In this document: piece by piece, positions 40,220 through 48,249 of the stretch
Layout: every line of letters starts with the position of its first letter
How positions within the stretch are numbered: the stretch's first letter is position 1
Origin: Mycolicibacterium cosmeticum
GTDB lineage: Bacteria > Actinomycetota > Actinomycetes > Mycobacteriales > Mycobacteriaceae
Length of the DNA: 64,000 nt
Reading direction: 5' to 3'
Assembly: GCA_016197365.1 (NCBI GenBank)
Contig: JACPVS010000021.1
Location: 124,001 to 188,000, forward strand
Made by a program: the position numbers and the translations under genes
Notes under the pieces: generated by a model
What the model was told of the DNA's origin: nothing
The model's database searches: none
The model's input: the letters and a program-made list of their open reading frames with translations, nothing else

Positions 40220-40864
40220 ATGACCTGGCAGGTGTGGCTGGCGTTCCTGGGCGCCGCGATTGCGATCAGTGTGTCCCCCGGCGCCGGTGCGGTGCAGTCG
40301 ATGGCGACCGGCATGACCCACGGCCTGCGCCGCGGCTACTGGAGCATCCTGGGCCTCGAGATCGGGCTGATGCTGCAGCTGGCGCTGGTCGCCGCCGGTC
40401 TGGGCGCGGTGGTCACGCGGTCGGTCATCGCCTTCACCGTGATCAAGTGGATCGGCGTCGGGTATCTGGCGTACCTGGCGATCAAGCAATGGCGTGCCGC
40501 GACCGTCGATCTGCGGGACCAGATGAGCAGGACCCAGAAGGACGGCGCGGGCGGGCGCCTCGCGCTCACGGTCCGGGGGTTCCTGGTGAATGCCACCAAC
40601 CCGAAGGGGCTGGTGTTCTTCCTCGCGGTGTTGCCGCAGTTCGTCGTACCGACAGCGCCGCTGCTGCCGCAATACCTCGCCATCGGGGCAACCATGATCA
40701 TCGTCGACATCGTGGTGATGGGCCTCTACACCGGTCTGGCGGTGCGGCTGGTGGATTGGCTGCACACCCCGCGCCAGCAGACCATCCTGAACCGGGTGTT
40801 CTCGGGGCTGTTCGCGACCGCGGCGGTGGTGCTGTCCTTCGTGCGCCGCGGTGTCGCGGCCTAG
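40220..40864 (+). CDS. LysE/RhtB family transporter
   Basis: A 214-residue membrane protein with six hydrophobic segments, a probable amino-acid or small-metabolite exporter. Family motifs are ISVSPGAGAVQSMATGMTHG near 15-34 (SPGP-like start), GVGYLAYLAIKQWR, and GFLVNATNPKGLVFFLAVLP near 118-137, the conserved NPK motif. Substrate unknown. Its stop overlaps the 3' end of the convergent dehydrogenase gene by four bases. Confidence 0.88.
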   Translation: MTWQVWLAFLGAAIAISVSPGAGAVQSMATGMTHGLRRGYWSILGLEIGLMLQLALVAAGLGAVVTRSVIAFTVIKWIGVGYLAYLAIKQWRAATVDLRDQMSRTQKDGAGGRLALTVRGFLVNATNPKGLVFFLAVLPQFVVPTAPLLPQYLAIGATMIIVDIVVMGLYTGLAVRLVDWLHTPRQQTILNRVFSGLFATAAVVLSFVRRGVAA

Positions 40865-41895
40865 ACCCGACTGAACACCGTCTTGCCGGTCATCGCCGGC
40901 CACACCTGCGGTGCGTCCTCCCACGGCACCACCCGATCGGTCACCCGAGCGGCATCGACCCCGGCGGTCAGCACATCGAGGATGTCGGGGATGAGAGCCC
41001 GGGCGTTCACCCGGCCGGTGACGAATCGGACGCCCCTGGTGTACATCGGCAACAGCGGCATCCCGACGGCGTCCTGGAAGTAGATGCCGGTGTCGGTGCA
41101 CACCCCGTCCGGCCACGTCGCCCGCAACGTCTTGACCAGTAGCTCCGGGTTCATCGAGGTGTGCACCGTGACCGGATACGGCGTCCAGCGCCGGTCCGGG
41201 TCGACGCGGTCGTGCACCGTGGCGCCGAGGCCCTCCGCTGCGGCCAGGCGGGCGGGGTCGGTGTCCACGTAGTCGACGTGCAGACCCAGACCCGCGGCCA
41301 ACCCGGCGGCGTACAACCCGATGGACAGCCGACCCACGACCAGGACCCGGCGGTCGCCCTCGTCGAGGGCTGCGAGTTCGTCCCGATAGGGCCCGACGCA
41401 GCGCCAGCCGTCGGGAATGTTGTCCGACAATGACGCCACCGCGACCGGATCGAGCGTCGCGGGCAGCGGGATCAGCATGGCGTCGGCGAAGGGCACCAGC
41501 ACCACGTCGGCCAGGAAACCGCCGCCGTCCATGCCGGCGAGCGGCGCCATCCCGTACATCGCCATCAGCGGCAGCCCGGCGCATGATCCGGTCGCTCCGC
41601 GCCGGCACGTCGCGCACGTGCCGCAGTTGATCTGGAAGGGCACCACCACCCGGTCTCCGACCCGCACGGCGGTGACGGCATCACCCACGGCGACCACCTC
41701 GGCGACACCTTCGTGGCCGACGGCGTGGCCGGGCGGCACGGGCAGCAGGCCCTGGGCCACGCCCACGTCGAGGTCGCAGCACGCCACCGCGACGGGCCGG
41801 ACCAGCGCGTGACGAGGATCGGTGAGTTGCGGTTCGGCCGCTTCCTGCCAGGCGTACCGACCGACGTCTTCGAACACCAGTTGTTGCACGGACAT
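40861..41895 (-). CDS. zinc-dependent medium-chain alcohol dehydrogenase-like protein
   Basis: A 344-residue MDR protein. The structural zinc cysteines are in CGTCATCRRGATGSC near residues 91-105. The catalytic-domain motifs are CCDLDV and GHAVGHEGVAEVVAVG. The nucleotide site is unusual: the expected GxGxxG reads VVGRLSIGLYAAGLA, followed by the acidic YVDTDPARL. It has an AAGGGG ribosome site. It is divergent from a TetR regulator, its likely repressor. Substrate unknown. Confidence 0.85.
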   Translation of the reverse strand: MSVQQLVFEDVGRYAWQEAAEPQLTDPRHALVRPVAVACCDLDVGVAQGLLPVPPGHAVGHEGVAEVVAVGDAVTAVRVGDRVVVPFQINCGTCATCRRGATGSCAGLPLMAMYGMAPLAGMDGGGFLADVVLVPFADAMLIPLPATLDPVAVASLSDNIPDGWRCVGPYRDELAALDEGDRRVLVVGRLSIGLYAAGLAAGLGLHVDYVDTDPARLAAAEGLGATVHDRVDPDRRWTPYPVTVHTSMNPELLVKTLRATWPDGVCTDTGIYFQDAVGMPLLPMYTRGVRFVTGRVNARALIPDILDVLTAGVDAARVTDRVVPWEDAPQVWPAMTGKTVFSRV

Positions 41896-41914
41896 CCCCT
41901 TCTTTAACGGTCTT

Positions 41915-41928
41915 TCAAGTATTCTTGA
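41915..41928. promoter_or_regulatory. candidate TetR operator
   Basis: TCAAG-TATT-CTTGA is a perfect inverted repeat in the 67-base gap between the dehydrogenase and TetR genes. Further TCTTT repeats surround it. Divergent TetR genes commonly bind such a site. Confidence 0.45.
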
Positions 41929-41950
41929 GCGTTCTTTCCAGAACCGCAAG

Positions 41951-41956
41951 TAGCAT
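41951..41956 (+). promoter_or_regulatory. -10 box for a leaderless TetR gene transcript
   Basis: TAGCAT fits TAnnnT and its last T is seven bases before the A of the ATG at 41963. This spacing decides the start in favour of 41963 over the GTG at 41957. Confidence 0.5.
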
Positions 41957-41962
41957 GTGCCC

Positions 41963-42532
41963 ATGCCTCGCCCGGACCGTAGCCGCGCCGCCCTGCTGAA
42001 CACCGCGGCAGTGCTGTTCCGCAGGCAGGGATATTCGGCCACCGGGGTCAACCAGATCCTCGAGGTCGCGCAGGTCCGCGCCGGTTCCCTGTACCACCAC
42101 TTCCCCGACGGGAAGGCCGAACTGGCGGCTGCCGTGGTGGACACGGTCGGCGGCGGCATCGGCGCGCTGCTGAGCACGCTGCTGGCCGCGCAAGAGCCGG
42201 CCGCCGACATCGTGGACCGCTGGGTGGACGTGATGGCGGCCAATCTCACGGCCGATGAACGGGACGGCTGCCCCATCGAGCCCATCGCCACCGAGTCGGT
42301 GACGGCAAGCCCGGTCCTGCGGGCGGCCTCGGCACGCGCGTTCGGCGGCTGGATCGAAGCGGTCGCCGACCGGCTCCGCGCCGACGGCCGGTCCGGCGCT
42401 GACGCGGAAGAGACTGCGCGAGCGGTCATCTCACTGATCGAAGGCGCCCTGATGCTGTCTCGAGTGTCGGGCGAACCCAGTGCGCTGATCGCCGCCAAGT
42501 CCGCGGCGCGGGTGCTGCTGGACCGCGGCTAG
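41963..42532 (+). CDS. TetR/AcrR family transcriptional regulator
   Basis: A 189-residue repressor-type protein. The N-terminal helix-turn-helix is typical: LLNTAAVLFRRQGYSATGVN, then LEVAQVRAGSLYHHFPDGKAEL. The rest is an all-helical ligand domain with DGCPIEPIATESVT, as in the LmrA/YxaF subgroup. Its stop overlaps nadC (convergent) by four bases. It probably represses the divergent zinc dehydrogenase gene and itself. Confidence 0.9.
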   Translation: MPRPDRSRAALLNTAAVLFRRQGYSATGVNQILEVAQVRAGSLYHHFPDGKAELAAAVVDTVGGGIGALLSTLLAAQEPAADIVDRWVDVMAANLTADERDGCPIEPIATESVTASPVLRAASARAFGGWIEAVADRLRADGRSGADAEETARAVISLIEGALMLSRVSGEPSALIAAKSAARVLLDRG

Positions 42533-43386
42533 GTATCCAACCCGATATCGAGCACACGCACGGAGTGGGTCAGCGCACCGACGGCCAGGTAGTCCACCCC
42601 GGTCGCGGCGTAGGTGGCCGCGGATTCCAGGGACAGCCCGCCCGAGGATTCGAGTTTGGTTGCCGGGGAACGACTGTCGCGGCGCTGCACGGCGATCTGG
42701 GTCTGCCACACCGGAAAGTTGTCCAGCAGTACCAGTTCCACATCGGCGCCCAGCACGTCGTCGAGTTGCTCCAGGGAGTCGACCTCGACCTCACAGGGCA
42801 GCTCGGGTGCGGCGGCCCGGACCGCCTCGAGCGCCGCCAGCACGGATCCCGCCGCCGCGACGTGGTTGTCCTTGATCAACGCGGCATCACCGAGGCCCAT
42901 CCGGTGATTGACTCCCCCGCCGACGCGCACCGCGTACTTCTGCAGGGCGCGTAAGCCGGGCAACGTCTTTCGGGTGTCCCGGATCTTCGCGTGCGTGCCC
43001 TCGACCGCGTCGACCCAGTGAGCGGTGGCGGTCGCGATGCCGGACAGGTGACAGACCAGGTTCAGCATGGTCCGCTCGGCGGTCAGCAGACCCTGCGCGG
43101 GTGCGCGCAACGTCAGCAGGGACTGCCCGGCGGCCAGCCGCGCCCCGTCCTCGACCCGATCGGTCACGGTGTAGCCGTCGGGCCCCAGCACCTCGTCGAG
43201 CACCAGCAGGGCGAGTTCGATACCGGCGACGACGCCCGGCTCGCGGGTGGACATCGACGCTACTGTGACGGCATCGGCGGGCACGGTGGACGCCGTGGTG
43301 ACGTCGGGGCCGTACCGCAGGTCCTCGTCCAGGCCGCGAGCGATGACGGCGCGGCCCTCGGCGAGTTCGTCGGCGGACAGTTTCAC
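42529..43386 (-). CDS. nadC: nicotinate-nucleotide pyrophosphorylase (carboxylating)
   Basis: A 285-residue quinolinate phosphoribosyltransferase that makes nicotinate mononucleotide in de novo NAD synthesis. Motifs are EDLRYGPDVTT, ERTMLNLVCHLSGIATAT, IRDTRKTLPGLRALQKYAV, GGGVNHRMGLGDAALIKDNH and EVEVDSLEQL. LESSGGLSLES is near the C-terminus. The GTG at 43384-43386 overlaps the nadB stop. Confidence 0.95.
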   Translation of the reverse strand: MKLSADELAEGRAVIARGLDEDLRYGPDVTTASTVPADAVTVASMSTREPGVVAGIELALLVLDEVLGPDGYTVTDRVEDGARLAAGQSLLTLRAPAQGLLTAERTMLNLVCHLSGIATATAHWVDAVEGTHAKIRDTRKTLPGLRALQKYAVRVGGGVNHRMGLGDAALIKDNHVAAAGSVLAALEAVRAAAPELPCEVEVDSLEQLDDVLGADVELVLLDNFPVWQTQIAVQRRDSRSPATKLESSGGLSLESAATYAATGVDYLAVGALTHSVRVLDIGLDT

Positions 43387-45005
43387 CGTGCACCCGCCGG
43401 TGCGACGACGGCGGGCACGCCGGCGTCGTCTACCCGCACAACGATGCTCTTCGCCTGGGTCGCGTCGCTTTCCGCGAAGTCCGCGCGGTGGTGGCACCCC
43501 CGCGATTCGGTACGTTCGGCGGCGGCCGCGGCCACTGCGCGTGCGGTCATGGTCAAGGCGACATCCTCGAAATCGGTGCGGTTGGTGACGGTGTGCGGGC
43601 TCGCCGCGGCCAGCACGCCGGACAGTCGGTGCAGACCGTCGGCGTCGCGGACCACCGACGCATCCCGGCTCATCGCCTGTTGCAGCGTGGCGCGGTCCAG
43701 CGCGGGGCGGCGCGGGCTGTCGGGAACCTGGGCGCGGACGGGACCCGAGGCGGCGGCGTGGGCTGCGGCCGCGGTGCCCGCCCGCCCACCGACGACGAGA
43801 CCCTCCAGCAGGCTGTTGGAGGCGAGCCGGTTGGCTCCGTGCATGCCGGTGCGCGCAACCTCGCCCGCGGCGAACAGGCCGGGCAGATCGGTACGGCCGT
43901 ACACGTCGGTGACGACGCCGCCGCAACTGTAATGCGCGCCGGGCACCACCGGGATCGGCCGGCGAGCGGGGTCGATACCGGCCGCCAGGCAGGCCGCTGT
44001 GACCGTCGGGAATCGTTGCGCCACATCGGGAACCCGGGTGGCATCGAGGTACACGCACGGTTCGCCGGTCGCCCGCAGCCGGTCGTCGATGGCCGCCGCC
44101 ACCACGTCGCGCGGGGCCAGATCACCCATCGGGTGGACGCCGGCGGTCACCGAGTCGCCACGGCTGTCGATCAGGATCGCACCCTCACCACGGATGGCCT
44201 CGGTGACCAGCGGCCGGCGGCCCGCGGCGGCACCGGTGTACAACATGGTCGGGTGGAACTGGATGAACTCCAGATCGCTGACCGCGAGGCCGGCCTGCAG
44301 GGCCAGTGCCACGCCGTCGCCGGTCGATCCGTCCGGGTTCGTGGTGGCCGCATACAGATGACCCAGCCCGCCGGTGGCCAGAATGACCGACGGCGCGTGC
44401 ACCAGACCCAGACCGTCGGCGCTGTGCACCAGCACGCCGGTCACCTGGTCGCCGTCATGGCAGATCTGCAGCGCCACGTGGTTGCGGCGAATGTCGAGAT
44501 GGGTGGCCGCAAGGTTGAGCGCGCGCTGCACTTCGGCCCCGGTCGCGTCCCCGCCGGCATGGATGATCCGCCGCCGGGTGTGGCCGCCCTCGCGGGTCAG
44601 CGACCAATGCCCGGGCGCCGCCTCGTCGAAGCGGGCGCCGTCGGCCACCAGGTCGGCGACCGCCGCGTAGCCGTCGGCGACGATGGAGCGCACCGCCTCG
44701 GCGTCGCACAAGCCGCCGCCGGCGGCGACGGTGTCGGCGACATGAGCGTCGACCGAATCGCCGTCCGCGCGAAGGGCGTCGGGCAGGACCACCGCGATGC
44801 CGCCCTGGGCGTAGAACGTCGCTGTTTCGGCGACCTTGCTCAGCACGATGACCTTGCGGCCCGCCCGGACCGCCGAAAGCGCGGCGACCAGACCGGCCAC
44901 CCCGGTGCCGATGACGACGACGTCAGCGCGCTGTTGCCACGCGCCGCCGCCGCACGCTGCGTTGATCCCCCGGGTCGCTGCGCTCCTGCCCCCAGGGACG
45001 TTCAT
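43383..45005 (-). CDS. nadB: L-aspartate oxidase with an extended N-terminus
   Basis: A 540-residue FAD enzyme that oxidises L-aspartate to iminoaspartate. Motifs are VVVIGTGVAGLVAALSA, YAQGGIAVVL, HAGGDATGAEV, LATGGLGHLY, GDLAPRDVV and HYSCGGVVTDVYGRTDLPGLFAAGE. MSRDASVV is in the C-terminal domain. Before the FAD motif there are 27 extra residues, MNVPGGRSAATRGINAAC onward, longer than I remember for M. tuberculosis NadB. Most of this stretch is encoded by a copy of a short dispersed repeat. The ATG overlaps the nadA stop. Confidence 0.94.
   Translation of the reverse strand: MNVPGGRSAATRGINAACGGGAWQQRADVVVIGTGVAGLVAALSAVRAGRKVIVLSKVAETATFYAQGGIAVVLPDALRADGDSVDAHVADTVAAGGGLCDAEAVRSIVADGYAAVADLVADGARFDEAAPGHWSLTREGGHTRRRIIHAGGDATGAEVQRALNLAATHLDIRRNHVALQICHDGDQVTGVLVHSADGLGLVHAPSVILATGGLGHLYAATTNPDGSTGDGVALALQAGLAVSDLEFIQFHPTMLYTGAAAGRRPLVTEAIRGEGAILIDSRGDSVTAGVHPMGDLAPRDVVAAAIDDRLRATGEPCVYLDATRVPDVAQRFPTVTAACLAAGIDPARRPIPVVPGAHYSCGGVVTDVYGRTDLPGLFAAGEVARTGMHGANRLASNSLLEGLVVGGRAGTAAAAHAAASGPVRAQVPDSPRRPALDRATLQQAMSRDASVVRDADGLHRLSGVLAAASPHTVTNRTDFEDVALTMTARAVAAAAAERTESRGCHHRADFAESDATQAKSIVVRVDDAGVPAVVAPAGAR
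44963..44993 (-). repeat. dispersed repeat copy inside the nadB 5' coding region
   Basis: On the coding strand GGGGCAGGAGCGCAGCGACC is followed by CGGGGGATCA, almost identical to the intergenic element at 40171-40200. Here it is translated in frame as GGRSAATRGI, starting 12 bases inside nadB, just after the ATGA overlap with nadA. Confidence 0.5.
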
Positions 45006-46051
45006 TCCCCGCCGCCGGGCTGCCCGATCTCGATCATGCGCTGCACGCTCTTGCTGGCGGCCGCCGCTACATCCAGATCGACGTGCACCTCGTCGGCGCC
45101 CTCGACCAGGCAGCGCAGCAGCGCCGCGGGGGTGATCATCTTCATGTACCCGCACGACGCGCGGTCGTTGACCGCCAGAAAATCGACATCCGGTGCGGCA
45201 CGGCGCAACTGGTGCAACATGCCGACCTCGGTGGCGACCAGGACCTGGCGCGCGTTGGTCTCCCGGGCGGCGTCGAGCATGCCACCGGTGGACAGGATCT
45301 TGACCCGGTCCTCCGGCACCGCACCCTCGCCTGCCAGATACAACGCCGAGGTGGCACAACCACATTCGGGGTGCACGAACAGTTCGGCGTCCGGGTGCGA
45401 ACGCGCCTGCGCGGCCAGTTCGTCGCCGTTGATGCCGGCGTGCACGTGGCATTCGCCGGCCCAGATGTGCAGATTCTTGCGCCCGGTGACCCGGCGCACG
45501 TGGGCGCCGAGGAACTGGTCGGGGCAGAACAGCACGGTGCGATCTTCGGGAATGGAGGCGACCACCTCGACCGCATTGGACGAGGTGCAGCAGATGTCGG
45601 TGAGTGCCTTCACGGCGGCGGTGGTGTTGACGTAGGAGACGACGACCGCGTCGGGGAACTCGTCCTTCCACGCCCGCAGATCGTCGGCGGTGATCGAGTC
45701 GGCCAGCGAGCACCCGGCCCGCTGATCCGGGATCAGCACCGTCTTCTCCGGCGACAGGATCTTGGCGGTCTCGGCCATGAAGTGCACGCCGCAGAACACG
45801 ATGTTGTCCTCGGCGGCCTCGGCCGCGATCCGGGACAACGCGAGCGAGTCGCCGACGTGGTCGGCCACGTCCTGGATCTCGGGCAACTGGTAGTTGTGCG
45901 CCAGCACCGTCGCATTGCGCAGATCGGCCAGTCTGCGGATTTCCGCAGCCCACTCACCATCTCCGATGACGCCGCTGTAGCCTCCGGGACCGTCGACGAT
46001 GCGCGACGCCAGCACGCTCGACCGTTTCGCGGTGAGATCCAGGACCGTCAT
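45002..46051 (-). CDS. nadA: quinolinate synthase
   Basis: A 349-residue 4Fe-4S enzyme that condenses iminoaspartate with DHAP to quinolinate. Motifs are LAHNYQLPEIQDVADHVGDSL, ILSPEKTVLIPD, CCTSSNAVEVV with a cluster cysteine, FCPDQFLGAHV, WAGECHVH, and HPECGCATSALYL with another ligand. NDRASCGYMKMITP supplies the third. The ATG at 46049-46051 has an AAGGAG ribosome site. It is the first gene of nadABC, divergent from nrtR. Confidence 0.95.
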   Translation of the reverse strand: MTVLDLTAKRSSVLASRIVDGPGGYSGVIGDGEWAAEIRRLADLRNATVLAHNYQLPEIQDVADHVGDSLALSRIAAEAAEDNIVFCGVHFMAETAKILSPEKTVLIPDQRAGCSLADSITADDLRAWKDEFPDAVVVSYVNTTAAVKALTDICCTSSNAVEVVASIPEDRTVLFCPDQFLGAHVRRVTGRKNLHIWAGECHVHAGINGDELAAQARSHPDAELFVHPECGCATSALYLAGEGAVPEDRVKILSTGGMLDAARETNARQVLVATEVGMLHQLRRAAPDVDFLAVNDRASCGYMKMITPAALLRCLVEGADEVHVDLDVAAAASKSVQRMIEIGQPGGGE

Positions 46052-46077
46052 GGCCTTCTCCTTTGTGCCAAGCCAGG

Positions 46078-46098
46078 TTTTCGACTTACAATCGAAAA
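46078..46098. promoter_or_regulatory. NrtR operator between nadA and nrtR
   Basis: TTTTCGA-CTTACAA-TCGAAAA is a 21-base dyad with perfect 7-base arms. It ends one base before the nrtR ATG and covers the nrtR -10 box TACAAT (46087-46092), whose spacing predicts a leaderless nrtR message. NrtR is known to repress NAD synthesis genes from such divergent sites. Confidence 0.65.
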
Positions 46099-46099
46099 C

Positions 46100-46792
46100 A
46101 TGCCACATACTAGCACCGACCACGAGGTGCTTGCCGTCGTGTTCCAGGTGCGCCAGCTGTCGACGAAAAAGCCGCAGCTCAGCGTTCTGCTGTGGGAACG
46201 CGCGATGGAACCGCAGCGTGGCGCATGGGCACTGCCCGGCGGCCGGCTGCGTCACGACGAAGACATGATCAGTTCAGTCCGGCGTCAACTCGCCGAGAAG
46301 GTCGACCTGCGCGAATTGACCCATCTGGAGCAACTCGCGGTGTTCTCCGACCCTGCACGGGTACCAGGTCCACGCACCATCGCGTCCACCTTCCTGGGCC
46401 TGGTGCCCTCCCCTGCCACCCCCGAGCTCCCACCGGACACCCGCTGGCACCCCGTGTCGGCACTGCCGCCGATGGCGTTCGACCACGGCCAGATGGTGCT
46501 CAATGCGCACGCCCGCCTGATCGCGAAACTGTCCTACACGAATATCGGATTCGGCTTGGCACCAAAAGAATTCGCACTCTCGACCTTGCGCGACATCTAC
46601 AGCGCCGCCTTCGGACACCCCGTCGACGCGACCAACCTGCAGCGCGTCCTGGAGCGCAGGCATGTCATCACCAGGACGGGCACCACGGCCCGGTCCGGCC
46701 GCAGCGGCGGCCGTCCTGCGGCGCTCTACCGGTTCACCGAGTCGCGCTATCGCGTCACCGACGAATTCGCCGCGTTGCGACCTCCTGGGTGA
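46100..46792 (+). CDS. nrtR: NrtR, Nudix-related repressor of NAD biosynthesis
   Basis: A 230-residue regulator with an N-terminal Nudix-like domain and a C-terminal winged helix. The Nudix box is degenerate: GGRLRHDEDMISSVRRQLAE has Q in place of the key glutamate after R, and the EExG part reads EKVD. It should sense an NAD-related ligand such as ADP-ribose but not hydrolyse it. The winged helix has NLQRVLERRHVITRTG. Divergence from nadABC and the dyad over its own promoter support autoregulation. Confidence 0.9.
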   Translation: MPHTSTDHEVLAVVFQVRQLSTKKPQLSVLLWERAMEPQRGAWALPGGRLRHDEDMISSVRRQLAEKVDLRELTHLEQLAVFSDPARVPGPRTIASTFLGLVPSPATPELPPDTRWHPVSALPPMAFDHGQMVLNAHARLIAKLSYTNIGFGLAPKEFALSTLRDIYSAAFGHPVDATNLQRVLERRHVITRTGTTARSGRSGGRPAALYRFTESRYRVTDEFAALRPPG

Positions 46793-46834
46793 GTCGACTG
46801 GCTTCTTAGACCCTTCTTAGGCAACAATGCCTGG

Positions 46835-48187
46835 ATGGACTTGGGCAGTGCGGCCATCGCGACCGGTGCCGAATGGATCGGTCGTGTTCCCCACCAGGCG
46901 CTCGAACGCGGCGCCCGTCCCGTGCTGCCCAGCGACGACCCGTTCTACGACGCCCCGACCGGCTTCCAGCACGCCGAGGCCGGCACGGTGCTGCGCAGCA
47001 GGGATGTCGAGGTCGCCTTCCTCGGGTTGATCCCGCAGCAGGTGCGCGCCGTGCAGCTGCTGTACCGGACCACCGACATGAATGGCCGCCCCGACGCCGC
47101 CGCCACGACCATCCTGCTGCCCGCCGACCGCGAACATGCGGGCACCGCACCCCTGATCTCCTATCAGTGCGCCATCGACGCCATCACCTCTCGATGCTTC
47201 CCGTCGTACGCACTGCGCCGAAGGTCGGTGGCCCCCGGCGCGGTGCCGCAGTTCGAACTGCTGCTGATCGCGGCGGCGATCGCCGAGGGCTGGGCGGTCT
47301 CGGTGCCCGATCACGAGGGCCGCGACGGCACCTGGGGCACCCCGTATGAGCCGGGCTACCGGATTCTCGACGGGCTGCGTGCCGCCGTCGGATGCGAGCG
47401 CCTGAAGCTCTCATCCGAAGCGCCCATCGGCCTGTGGGGTTATTCGGGAGGCGGCCTGGCGACCGCGTGGGCCGCGGAGGTGTGCGGCAGCTACGCGCCC
47501 GAGCTCAACATCGTCGGTGCCGTCCTCGGCTCGCCGGTCGGTGATCTGGGGCATACCTTCCGCCGGCTCAACGGCACCTTCGCCTCGGCGCTGCCCGCCC
47601 TGGTGGTCGCGGCCCTGGCCGACGTCTATCCCGGTCTGCGCCGCATCATCGATGAGCACGCCAATCCCGACGGCCGCGACCTTCTGGAGCGGCTGCACCA
47701 CATGACCACCGTGGAAGCCGTGCTGCGCCTGATGCGCACCGACATGGGCGACATGCTGGATCAGCCCCTGGAACAGATCCTGTCGACGCCGGAAGTGCGG
47801 CACGTCTTCGACGAGATCAAGCTCGGGGCCGCGGTGCCGACCCCACCGGTGCTGATCATCCAGGCCGTGCACGACGAGATCATCTCCGTCGAGGGCATCG
47901 ACGAACTCGCCGAGACGTACTCTTCCGGCGGCGCGCAGGTGACCTATCACCGGGACATGTTCAGTGAGCACCTGCTGCTGCATCCGATGTCAGCCCCGAT
48001 GGCGCTGCGCTGGCTGTCCGACCGGTTCGCCGGGCGCCCGCTGGATGCCAATCTGCTGCGCACCAAGTGGCCGACCCTGCTGAACCCGTCGACGTATCGC
48101 GGAATGGCCCGGCTGGCCGTCATCACGGCGAAAGTGCTGACCGGCCAACGAATTCGCCACCTACCGTTGTCGGTCTTCGACCGCTGA
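46835..48187 (+). CDS. secretory-lipase (LIP) family alpha/beta hydrolase
   Basis: A 450-residue hydrolase. The nucleophile elbow is GLWGYSGGGLATAWAAE near residue 201. QAVHDEIISVEGIDEL supplies the aspartate region and MFSEHLLLHP the histidine. DHEGRDGTWG near 168 is characteristic of the fungal/actinobacterial LIP family (PF03583). No clear Sec signal is seen at the chosen ATG, so cell location is uncertain. Substrates are probably acyl esters. No ribosome site is obvious. Confidence 0.8.
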   Translation: MDLGSAAIATGAEWIGRVPHQALERGARPVLPSDDPFYDAPTGFQHAEAGTVLRSRDVEVAFLGLIPQQVRAVQLLYRTTDMNGRPDAAATTILLPADREHAGTAPLISYQCAIDAITSRCFPSYALRRRSVAPGAVPQFELLLIAAAIAEGWAVSVPDHEGRDGTWGTPYEPGYRILDGLRAAVGCERLKLSSEAPIGLWGYSGGGLATAWAAEVCGSYAPELNIVGAVLGSPVGDLGHTFRRLNGTFASALPALVVAALADVYPGLRRIIDEHANPDGRDLLERLHHMTTVEAVLRLMRTDMGDMLDQPLEQILSTPEVRHVFDEIKLGAAVPTPPVLIIQAVHDEIISVEGIDELAETYSSGGAQVTYHRDMFSEHLLLHPMSAPMALRWLSDRFAGRPLDANLLRTKWPTLLNPSTYRGMARLAVITAKVLTGQRIRHLPLSVFDR

Positions 48188-48205
48188 CGCGATCAGGGCA
48201 TCCCG

Positions 48206-48221
48206 CGGCGCACCTGCGCCG
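48206..48221. terminator. hairpin between convergent lipase and ATP-grasp genes
   Basis: CGGCGC-ACCT-GCGCCG is a perfect 6-bp stem in the 62-base gap between two convergent genes. No T-run follows on either strand. Confidence 0.35.
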
Positions 48222-48249
48222 GCTTCGGAAGCTGCCAGTGCGCACCTTC

